DNA of 64,000 nucleotides from Anthonomus grandis grandis (Eukaryota; Arthropoda; Insecta; Coleoptera; Curculionidae): positions 11,923,100 through 11,987,099 of the forward strand of contig NC_065554.1 in the NCBI RefSeq assembly GCF_022605725.1, read 5' to 3'. Numbering within the stretch: the first letter of the stretch is position 1; each line of letters opens with the position of its first letter. Shown one piece after another: positions 1-12,300 of this stretch. The translations under genes were made by a program, and so were the position numbers. The notes beneath the pieces were generated by a model. That model was not told where the DNA came from. It did not search any database and saw only the letters and a list, made by a program, of their open reading frames with translations.

Positions 1-336
1 TATAGCCATTTAAAATTCATATAATTCAAACTTTAAGTTATGAGTTATTTAAGCAAGAGTTTAAAAAACAGTTATTAAACCAGAATTAGGATATCTGCTC
101 TTCTACTTGTCCACCTAACATTTTTTAAGAAATTCTTTTTTTAATTTTTGTTATTTAATTCTCTTTTCTTTTTTTCAACTTAAAATTGAATGTTTCTCTA
201 TTTATGTTTTTGGTATATATAATCCGAATATATTCTTTTAACTTATAGTATGCCATTCTTACTTAATGTTGCCAATATTGTACATTTTATATAAAAAAAA
301 AACATTTTTAGAAAGCAATAGAATAGATGATCTTAC

Positions 337-3300
337 TCTGTCCATAAAAAGCCTCCTTCCTCACAGAAGTTCTTCCATTAAATCCTAGAGACCTACAAGC
401 AATTTTTGCCGCATCTTCATTAAAATCATCGTCGCATATCGAGCCCCATATGCCATTATGTCTGATTTCTAATCGACCATTTGAGCTGTTGGTGCCGTTG
501 ACCAGTCTTAAAGCTGTTGGTAACTAGGAGAAAAAAGTGGTTTATAACAAAATTGTTAAATAAAGACGTTCAAATATATTTTTTAAATTTTTTCTCACAA
601 GTTTTATTCACATAATGATAGTACTGAAATACAATTCCTACTTACATTACAGTGATGAGCAGCTTCATCAGAATTATCACTACAGTCGAATAGTTCGTCA
701 CACACAAACGGTAGTTTTACACATTCATTTCCAGTATCACATTTCCAATATCCTTCTTGACAGGATTCTTGTGGGGTTTTGCAGACTACTCCTACAATCT
801 TAAAACAGAACTTTTAGTAATTATAGTAGTATTTTAGGCCAGTTAAATTTGCTGAGTAATTTTATTCATGTTCACAATCTCTTTAGGCAACTCCAGCTTC
901 CTAATCATGAGTAAGTTAGATTTAATTCTTTCAAACATATAAAATGCCTTGGGAACCTTAGTAAATACAGTAACCCATATGCGAAAAAAGACTATTGGTT
1001 ATATATTGCAATTTTTTCACAACAATGCTATGGTCAAGCAAGTAATATCAGTGTGTCTCTTCTAATTGTGCTATGCAGTTTAAGTATTGTTTGTAGTTAT
1101 ATTTGTTTTAATTTTTTTTTAATCTGATGATGCTTTGTTCTTAAGTGAAATATGTAAGATGTTTGTTTTAAATGTTACTTTTATTATAACTTTTCATGAG
1201 ACCGAGACTAAGTGTTTCATTTTCAAAGGCCTAGCAATTTTTAATCCAAAAAAAAATTTAGAACTTGCTCTATAATGGCATTCTTCCTGTTCAAAATAAC
1301 AATCACAAAATAAGTCCACTGTCCCATACCTACATGTATTTAATAAATTATCAGGAGAGGCTATTATGAAGCTCATGTGGAAGTTATTATCACTGACTAT
1401 ACAAGCCTCCATTAGTGAACAGAGTACAACACAACTGTGTCGTGGGATAAGGGTCCATATAATAGCAAGGCCTACATTCGGGGAGAGCATACTTTAAGCA
1501 CTGTCTACCCGGCTGAAGTCTTCGCTATTTAAAAAAGCGGATAGAAGTTTTAAATTGCGGACACCACAATACAGCACTATCTGCTCGTACAGCAGAGCCG
1601 CCATTAAAGCTGCACGATCATGAACAGAAAGTGAACTTTAAGCTAGTACCGGACTGCAGAAAGGTCTTAGAGGTACTGGCGAAGAAAGATTCAGCTTGTT
1701 TGGGTACCTATAGCCATTTAAGTAATGCCGGTAACGAGAAAGCGGACACTCTTGCTAGATTCGGATCTTCGAAACTACCGGTAGCTTCGAACCTATATTC
1801 GATATAGCCAAATGTAGCTATCAGATTAATAATGAAAAATTGGTACTTTGGAGGGTCTTTCTATCTGCCCTACTAGAGATACCCTCCGAAGATAGAAGGA
1901 AGCACATGATATTAGGTATGACATAAAGTTCTTCTAGTGACAGATCTTTTAACTATACAAGGGCACTTAAGATGGCATTTCTACACTTTTAAGTATTGGT
2001 TAGGATATGCACTAATATTTTTTCATGATAACCGAAGAGACAACATGGAAACCTTGCATAATCAAATGAGCGATCCAACGATCATAAGGTCCGTAGTGAA
2101 GCAAGCTGTAGGACTGTTGAAGAATGGTAAAAATCCAGGACATGATAACATATATGCTGAAGTGCATATGCACCATTTGACACGACTATTTAACAAAATA
2201 TATGACTCCCACAAACTAACGGAGGATTGCCTTAGATCGACTTTTTAGAAAAGTACCCCCAAACAGTATGAGGAATAATTCATCGTAATCATAATAGTTC
2301 TGAAGAAATGAGCGGTAAGACGCAGTTCGGTTTCATTAGAGGAACAAGAGAAGCTTTGTTTTTGCTAAAATTTCTGGTACAAAAGAGCTATGATCAACAA
2401 CAAGATGACGTCTCTATTTTACTGATTACCAAAGAGCTTCCGATAATGTCAAATAAATATGAATTACTTCTAGAAAGACTACGAGAAATCGGAATAAATG
2501 AGAATGATATTCAAATCATAAAACATATTGAAACCAGAAGGCCGAGGTGAAGATAAACGACACAGTATCAACCGAGGCTTTCGATGTAACCAAGGGAATA
2601 CAACAGCGCTGTAATTTGTCCGCGATGCTTCAATAAATATATAAATCATAAATAATATCAGATATGCTGACGACAACATGGTATTGGCCTCCACTTTGGA
2701 GGATCTATTAAATAAGATAAATGACATCAATCGGCAATACGGCGAACGAAATCCATGGTTACCATTAGACGAATCCGAGAGGTTACTCTCGAGGTAGAGG
2801 ACAAAAACATCAAACAAGTGAAGAGATTTAGGTAACCCAGATCTGTTATTAACAGCGAGTAGGACTTTAACGAGGAATTTAAGGCTCGAATCGGCATAGC
2901 CAAAACGGCATATCGACGACTTCAGGATGTTCTTTAACAGCAATGCATGCTCCTGGACCTCTGACTTAGAGGGATGAAATTCTTTGTGTGGCGTGTCCTA
3001 TTGTACGGGGCTGAAAGATCACTCAACCGCATTGAAAAGTTTGAGATTCTTCGCAGACTATTTAAAATCTCATATATAGAACACATTACAAACGAGGAAG
3101 GCGATATAAAGAGGCAACTTCTAAATATAGTTAAAAACCGGAAATTGTCATACCTGGGATACATCCTGAGAGGGCCTCGCTACACTATCCCGAAGCTGAT
3201 CTTACCGGACAAGATGCAAGGCCGAAGGGGACCCACGTGAAAACAGCATGAAACAGCACACGTGCCTCTGAAACATCAGGAATTGGAGCGAGATGCCAGA

Positions 3301-6300
3301 TGTGGAACCTCGTCGGACTTCGTCAGACAGAAGACAACACCCTTGCAATCATTTGAGGAATGTGCGGCAAATCGCCAACGTTCAGGATGCATATGAGACC
3401 GGAAGAAGAAGAAGAAGAAGAAGGTTTTGCGGACAACAAACCATGTCATCGGGAATTTCCCAGCACTCACGCGCGCTAGGTTTAAATAACTGGACACGAC
3501 TAGCAGTTTTCCCAGCTACTTAAAATTTCTCAGACCAGAGAGCTTTATTCAGTAAGGTATGATCATCAGGAGACTTACTACAAGAGCCCCCTTGACTACC
3601 ACTAGCCCACAATTCACTACAATATAAAAGCCTTTGATAAAATTAATTATCACAAGCTAGCAGCTCTTCTCTGTGCCATATTCATTAATAGTTAGCCTGA
3701 GTGTGTTAAACATTCAAATAGTTTCTTTTACATTGTAGCATTCATGGAAGCCGCAATGTAATTTAAATTCAGCCAGCCAATGGTTCCAAGATAATAAAAT
3801 TTTATTAATATATGTACGTCTTTTTATGATTACGGAACTGTCGTAAAATTAGAAACAATTAATAATTATAAAGACCCAACAAAATAAAAAATTTGGCATT
3901 ATATTTAGCACACAAAATTGATTCTATATGCCATTCGAGTAATCAGGTTATTACTCTAAAGGCATAATAGAATCAATTTTATTATGCTCACCTCAAAGGT
4001 TTTTTAAGAAATTGACAGCCCTATTTCCCCAGTAAGACTTTATTGCAGCTGTCATATAGCCGCCACAAGCTGATAGTAGTCTGCTATAAAATTCCAAGGG
4101 CATACCATAAAGTTTAATTTTAACCCATTAATTACGATCTATAAAGTGTTTTAAAATTCAAAGAACATCTGAGCATCAGACTTAAGGTTATTACATAGTA
4201 TTCTTTGTATAAGAGTATTCCTTGATAAATACTTTTAAATTAAGTACGCTTAAGAATAAAGTTTGAGATGTTTTTTACTAACAGATCTAATTTTCAACAC
4301 TTAAGAAAATATTGGAAGAACGTAACACTGGAATAAAAATTTTGAAAGACTTTTCTTAGGTTGGCCATAAGGCAAATTAAGTCTTGAATTAAGAAATGTT
4401 TAATTAAATTTAGTGTTTGTTATTTTAAATTTTACTATTTGTTATTTTAAAATTAATTTTTATATAAATAAATTAAATATAACCTTTTTATAAATATAAA
4501 AATATTTACCTCTTTATCTGCACAATTATGGATACCCCAGCCAGCAAAGTCGCATTCCATAAGGCTAGTTTCATTGCCAATACATGTTATATCATCCATC
4601 ATATATTGTGTATTATTTTCTAATAGATCTTTGGCGAAATAGGAATTACCTAGAGAAAAATAAGTATTTGTCTAGACTGTTAGTATATTAGTATTTAATG
4701 AATCCTACCTTTAACCTCAAGGGCGCCAAGTTTGAAGCCCAATTCTTTACAAAGAACTTCAGCATTAGTAAGGCTGAATTGATCATCGCAGATGTAGCCG
4801 GTTTTTCCAAACACTATAAAAATAAACGTTTACAAAAGTAAGAAGCAATTATTGGCTTTAATTTATGCTTTTTTTCTCTACTAATATTATAATAAATTTC
4901 AAATATTAAATATACCTGTTACTTCTATTCGACCTTCATGAGGTGCCACACCAGCAGCCAAATTCACGCTGTATCCGAAATCTTCGGCTCTACACCCTTT
5001 TTCGTCTTGTCTGTCACCACAGTCATCGTAGCTTTATGAAGAAGCAAACAAATTTTGATTACTTTATCACATGTTCAAATTCAAAACATTTTTATTTGTA
5101 TTGTGATAGTTAGATAATAATGACAAGAAGATGACAAATAAGGGCTACCTGGCGATTAAATAACCGAAGCACAAGTCTCGTTTACCCACAATTCTGTTTG
5201 AAGTGGCCTTTATATTTATATTAATATAAAATATTAGAATCAAGTTAACATATAAAATAAAGTTAAATATAATTGTGACATAATAATACTAATAATAGAT
5301 GTTTTTTTATTAGAACCATAATTATCTATAGAGAGCTAAAAAATAAAAATATTACTCAAAATACATTTCTCACACTGGGAACTCAAATTCAAGCAAAATA
5401 AACAAGAAACTAATTAAAAATTAACCTTATTAAATTGCAACGTTAGTAGATATTTCTTAAATTTAGTCTTAAAGACATTAATTGGTAAATTTATTCTATA
5501 CTACTGCTGCGTTATATGAAAAAAATATTTGAAATATAGCACTCTGATAAAGTGGTACCTGTCGGGAAATCTAACATTTAAATTATGAATATGTTTATGG
5601 AAGGTCAATTTTTCTTGAAAAGTGGTAGGAGAAGATTAATAATTTTTATTATAAAAACGCGAAAATGCAACAACCTTCGAAAATCCATTCTAAGCCACTT
5701 AATATCTTGATATAAGTGAAATATATGGTCGAACTTTCTTAAACCATACACAAAACGTAGACAAGCTTTTTGAATTCGTAATTTATTTTCAAGATCCAAA
5801 GAGAATCCATAAACCGAATCACAGTAATTAATATATATAATATATAATATATAATAAGGTGTGATAGCACAACAGATTCATATAGTTGTAACGTCTAATA
5901 TGTATCTATTGTAAAGTGCTATCTTAAGTGCCAAAAACATTTTGAAAACTATTATTTATGTGTTCTTTAAATCTTAATTGATCATCCAAAATGATTTCCA
6001 ATTGTATTTTTTTATTAGTAATTAGTAATTTATATTAATAAGTTTTTTTAATTCAATATAAGTGTAAGGTAGACGAAAAACAGTATACATCCTAAAGGTA
6101 AGAGGCGCAAAGTGGAGTAAGAAAAAGGATAGAAAGTGTGCAAAGGGGGACGAAAGAAGGATACCGAGTACCGAGTACAAAAAAGCAATGAAATATAAAT
6201 ATCTGTTTTTAAAGAAAACGTTAGATATGCCTAAAGTAGGCGAACATGACATGACAACAAAAAAATAAATAGTGTATAGCATAATAATGCCATAAATTTC

Positions 6301-9300
6301 TCCAGGGTGAAGTACCATTATGCAAAGCAAAATAATAGATGAAGGGTCCTCTTTACTTCACAATCTTTATTTCAAGAATCCCGACGCGTTTCAGTTGTTA
6401 AACCATCGTCAAAGAAAAACTATGTAAGTAAAATATAAAAGAGTGTTATTAAACTAATAAATTAATTTAAAAATCCGTTATTGTTTGTAAATACGGTGTG
6501 ATAACATGTTTTTAGATTAATGTATTGTAATGTTATGTGTGTCCGTTTTTTTAACCTTTTTATGGACATTTTGTGATAATATCATGTAAGTTTTACTATG
6601 TTTTGAATTAATCTATTAGTTTAATAACACCCTTTTATATTTTACTTACATAGTTTTCCATTGACAATGGTTTAACAACTGAAACGCGTTGGGATTCTTG
6701 AAATAAGGATTGTGAAGTAAACAGGAGCCTTCGTCTATTATTTTGCTTTGTATAGCATAATAATTTAAATTATAAGGAGAATATACATAACAATGCTGAC
6801 ATATATAATATTGTTAACATTATTTTCTTGTATGTGGCTTTTGATGACCCAATATTTCGTTTCTTTAATAGTTGAGTTGGATTTAAAGTCAAACAAAACT
6901 TAACCCTTCATATTATTAACGTTTCGGCTCATATTAGTCTATCCTTAGCAATCAATGATTTATTTATCAGGATTCAAATTATAATATAGGATTTAAATAT
7001 ACACTTAATTTTTTATTAAATTCAAATATTACAAAGTAACATTCAACCCAAATGGGGTATGGATCTTGTTACTATATATTTTTTCCTAACCTAATTTAAA
7101 TTGTAAATAGATATATAATAAAATTCAATTAAAAGAAAAAAATCACTTTTTATCAGACTACCTAGTATCTCATTATTAGTGCGATCTTCAAAAAAATTAG
7201 TTAAATTTAAATTGCTTTAAACAAGAAAAAGAGCATTATCTAAATTTATGGTCTTCAGAATGTTAAAAATTACATTTGGCTCAGGATGTAAAGACCATAC
7301 AAAGTAAGTATACTAGTTTTCTTAACCAACCCTCTGTAGTAAATCCCCAGCATAATACGCACACATTTCCACCGGAAAACCAAATATTATATTTGATTCC
7401 ACCGATCTTTCTTAAAATATTATACAATATGAAACTGGCTCCACCCAATATTAAAACTCGGCCTCACGAAAATTTTACTTTACTTTTTACGTTTCATTTT
7501 ACTTTAATTACAAAAAGAGGTTTGAAAAATTATTATTGCTATTTTACCAGGCATTGGCATATGAAACATCGGCAACTTAGTCCTCTTCTGTCGTTTGTCT
7601 GAGTGTGTTACATATGTTAAGTCCTAATTATGTGGTATCTTGTTTTTGTTAAGTTTCTATGCTTTTTTATGTTAATTATTTCGAGATTAATCGTTTTTTT
7701 TTAAATTGATTGGTCGCATCATATTGTAAATTTTATGAATCCCTAAGTACATAATAAATGTTTTGAAACTACTTAAATGTAAAAAAACATATCCAAGCTC
7801 TGCCCTTACCCATCACAAATCTGCTCTGAGGTCAGGCACTTTCCATTTGGACATATGTGCATATCCGAGCAGTCCATAGATAGTGTCTTTCTTTCATAAT
7901 AATTGCATGGATAGAACTCCTTTAAGGCTCCGCTTTTCCCAATGTTTCTATCAGTAAGGAAACATGCCTTATCCATTCGCCTGAAAGCATGTTATTCAGA
8001 AAACTTTTTCCAAACACATTAATCAGAATTAGATCTTTTTTTTCCATTTTAATACCTATAATTAAATGACTGGCATTCAAAATTTGGATTATTGATACAA
8101 AGTAGAGCACAAGTGGCAAGCGACACATTGTTCCACCTTTCCTTTTCTAGTACGTCTAATCGTTGATTCTTATACTCTTTGAATTGGTCTATATATGTTT
8201 GGCAGTACAGTTCATCTTTTCCATCCTTACAATCCTAAAAAAAAAACATTTTATCGCAACCATATTCCAAATTCCACATCTTATTACCTCTACTCCATCA
8301 CATACAAAACTTCTTTCAATACAGCTCCTCTTATCACACATAAAATCATTTTCACCGCACTTAATCTTCTTCTTCTTCTCCACCTGGTAATTTTGAGGAG
8401 CCAAGGTAACAGGTTCGCCATTTTCGTACTCAAAAATATAATCAACCTCTGATTCAGTAGGCTTCAAATCTGGAAACGGCGGAGGCCAAATTTGTTTCTG
8501 TGGCGTTCTTTGAGTTGTGGTAGCGTAACCATATCCCCTGTTTTCACTAGGGTCAAAAATATCTACATAATCAGGAGACCTATGGTTGTTAAACCCGTTT
8601 GTAGTAGCTCGGTCTGATTTATTAATTGGTTGAACTTGCTTATAGCTGGTGACATGTTGAGTATGAAGGTTTGGTATTGTCATTATGTGGCTGGTATCTG
8701 AGGAGGCTGTTGGAGTTGGAAAGCCTAAAAAATAACGTCTAATTATTATATTACGGTTATTCGCTCGCAAAATGTTCTTAAATGTTTTAATTTCATTAAA
8801 ATAGCACTCTTCCATCGATATTGATTGAAGCATAAATTAGTCTACCAAGATGCAAAAGGTCCGAACTGGTATGTATCTCATTTCTACGTCGCATCCCCAC
8901 TTTTGTAATTTTAGCACCCGATCTCAATGATTATCATTAATTTATCACATAAATTCCATTAATATATGTTATGGCTATTCAATCAAAGCGGGTGTAGGTC
9001 TGGTTCGCGTCCGTAGTAGAATACTACACGTGCACCCTGAGTGTGTACACCGAGTGATTACCAGTATAACCAGTCCCTCACTTGCCAGGGAACATCTTCG
9101 GGTGGATGAGCCAGTAAGAGCAAGGGCACACTTCTTGTCCTAGGCATAGGAAATCGTGCCTAAAGGCAAACGAATTAAAAAATGGTCAACGGTGTGAAGA
9201 TCCATAAGGCAACGGGAAACCAATGCATTAAAGGCTCAAAAGGAGCATCGTAGTTTAATTACCATGGCTACAAGAAGTAAAAACTCTACTGATTGAAATT

Positions 9301-12300
9301 GGATACCAAGGAGGAAGAAAAACTTCAAGGCGGCAAAGCCTCCTCTGCCGTCAATCTGCGAAAACCTTGCAACATAGTGACTTGGAATGTTAGGAGTTTA
9401 TACCAATCTGAAAAACATAAAAAACGCAATCAGGGAAACGGACCCACTAAATTTAGATATACTAGGCATTAGCTACGTACAATGGCTTGATGCCAGAAAG
9501 CTAATCGCAGATAATAAGACTATATACTATACAGAAAGTCAAGACGATTCACATCGACATCGAGTGGGTATAATGCAAGCAAAACGTCAACCCATCACTT
9601 ATATATCTCGCTCCATATTCAAACTGAATTTTAATGAGACAACTAAACACAAGTAATACAAAAGTGAATATCATAAAAGTTCGGTTGACAAACTAGATAA
9701 CGAGCTTTTACGAAGATTTAGATAACACCTTCAAACCCACCAAACAAAAAAAATGTGCCAATTATAATAGGAAACTAATGAAAAGTGAGGTGGAGAAAGC
9801 AAACGAATGCACTGGTGGTTATGGACTGGGAGTTAGGAATGACAGGGCTGATAGACTTATTAAATTCTGCCAAGACAACAAATTTATAGTAACAAATACA
9901 TTGTGCAAATTATCCAAATGCATATTTTATACATGGAGATCACCAGCAGATAAAGAGAGACAGATCTTAAGAAACCAAATTGACTACGTGTTGATGAGAC
10001 AAAGATATAAAGGAATACTGAAGTGCTGACATAGGGTCAGACCATAGTGCCGTAGTGACTAAAATTAGCTTTAGAATGAATACTATGGATCTATATGCAT
10101 GGATACTATCAGGCAAATAGATACAAACACAAAACAATGTTTGACAGAGGAACTCAACAAAGAACTAATGAATATAAAAAAAGAAATTCTTCAAAACACT
10201 GATATACAAAATAAATGGCTTCTAATGAGTACAAAAATAACTAAAACTCAAAAGGAAGTGTTAAAACCAAAAACATACAAAAAGAAACAATGGATGACAG
10301 ACGAAAACCTGGAATTAATGGACGAAAGACGACACTTCTAAAACAGAGATGGTATAAAATATATAGATACAAACAAGCAAATGAAACATAAAACAGAGCA
10401 AGCAAAGGAAAAATCGCCTATTCCACTTAAAACAAAAAATGGTACCTACTCATCATCTATACGAATTGTCTGCAGCCCCTTACACGATTTACCCAGACTA
10501 CTTTCTCAAGTTCAAAGTAATGGCTTGGCATTTTTACACGACTTCTCCCTCTGGTTTAGAATAATTTGTAATAAAGTTAAGGCTTTTCGTCAAAAAATGT
10601 AATATGCCAAAACCAATAATCATAGCGTAAATATGATAAATTTCGACTAAGGTAAAAAACCTATGTTTTTTCTTTACACATTTCTATTTAAAAACTTACC
10701 TTTAACTCCATAATTTTGCCTCCTGGTAGTAAAAATATAAGGCTTTGTAGTGGAAGAAGTTCGACCTTCATAGCCAACTGATGTTTGACCTTGATCGCCA
10801 CATTGATGGCCTCTACATCGATTTGAAGTGCCTGGATACCTACCAGCTAAAATTAATGATCAGATTTATAAATCATTGTTTGTAATTTATTTTGTTTTAA
10901 TTCACCTTGGCTTTGTGATGAGGGCGTAGTGAATTCTGGATTATTCTGCCCATAAGAACCTTGTTCTTCATAGCCTACTTGTCCTGAACTACATTGCTGA
11001 CCTACGCAACCGCTTTGGCTATAAGAAGTCTGTCCTCCATGTTGGTTTTGTCCTGTTGTCTGTCCTTGATACCCTGCTTGTCCAAAAGAACCTTGTCTTC
11101 CATATTGGCTTTGACCACTTGGCTGTTCTTGATACCCTCCTTGCCCTGGAGGACATGCTTGGTCTTGACAACCAATTTGCCCATAAGAACTTTGTCCTTT
11201 ATACTGATCTTGCCCTTTTGTTTGTACTTGATATCCTGTCTCACCTGCAGGACATGGCTGGCCTACACAACCAGTTTTTCCATACCCTGCTTGTCCAAAA
11301 GAACCTTGTCCTCCATATTGGCCTTGTCCCTTTGGTTGTCCTTGATATTCTGTTTGCCCTGGACGACAAGTCTGGCCTTCGCATCCGGTTTGCCCATGAG
11401 AGCTTTGTGCCGGATATTGGCCTTGCCCTTGATACCCTGCTTGTCCTGGAGTACATTGCGAACCTTGACAACCCGTTGGACCGTATGATCCTTGAGGCTC
11501 ACCTTGAGAATGCCCATAAGAATATCCTTGCCATGTACCTCCTGAGGAACATTGTTGGCCTTGGCAGTCACTCTTTCTATTATAACTTTGACCTCCTCCA
11601 TATTGGCCTTGAGTTGACGAGGCTCCTTGGGGATTTTGCCCAGAAACTCGTTGTCCTGGCGCACAGTGTTGACCTTGACATTCAGTGTGACCATATAAAC
11701 CCGGTTTTCCAAACTGCCCAAACTGTTGTCTGCCTCCATAGCCTTCAGTAGTTGTTTGATGTAGAGAATCTTTACAATCTACATTATAGGGATGATCACA
11801 TACATTAGCAATGGGATTAAATAAGGTCCCAGGTCCACAGTCCTGTATAAAAGTTTGTCCATTTGCGCAATTTAAAAATTTTGAACAATCTGTCGGATGT
11901 TTTGTGACCCCAGTAAGTCCATCTGGGCATGTTATTAAATACTCAGATCTACTAAGATTTATCATCTTATTACAATCAACATTAGAAGCATGATCGCATA
12001 CTTTCAAAACGGGGTTAAACAAAGTACCAGGGCCACATCCTTCAACAGACGTTATTCCATTGGCACAATTTAAAAATTTCGCACAGTCTGTAGGATGTGT
12101 GGTAATGCCTTGAAATCCCTCTGGGCATTTTACATCGAAAGAGTTTTCTGAGGTTCCGTGAATGTTTTGATAGCATTCCTCATCTCCTGCAGAACATATT
12201 TTGTTATGGTTGACGGAAGATCCAGAATCATATTCATATCCTTGTTTTCGATCCCTTGGTACTTTTGGAGTGGAAAAATCATAGGAGGGAGCTTCGGGTT

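Noticed and set aside
3398..3424. (GAA)n microsatellite as an independent repeat
   Set aside because: Its position directly after the LINE C-terminal region makes it the LINE 3' tail.
7276..7602. 108-codon plus ORF in a Tequila intron
   Set aside because: No recognisable motif, composition follows the AT-rich background, and no splice or element context.
11056..11751. Long plus-strand ORFs of 164 and 231 codons across the Tequila repeat region
   Set aside because: They are antisense shadows of the Gly/Gln repeat, created by the periodic DNA; the minus-strand frame has the conserved domains and splice phases.
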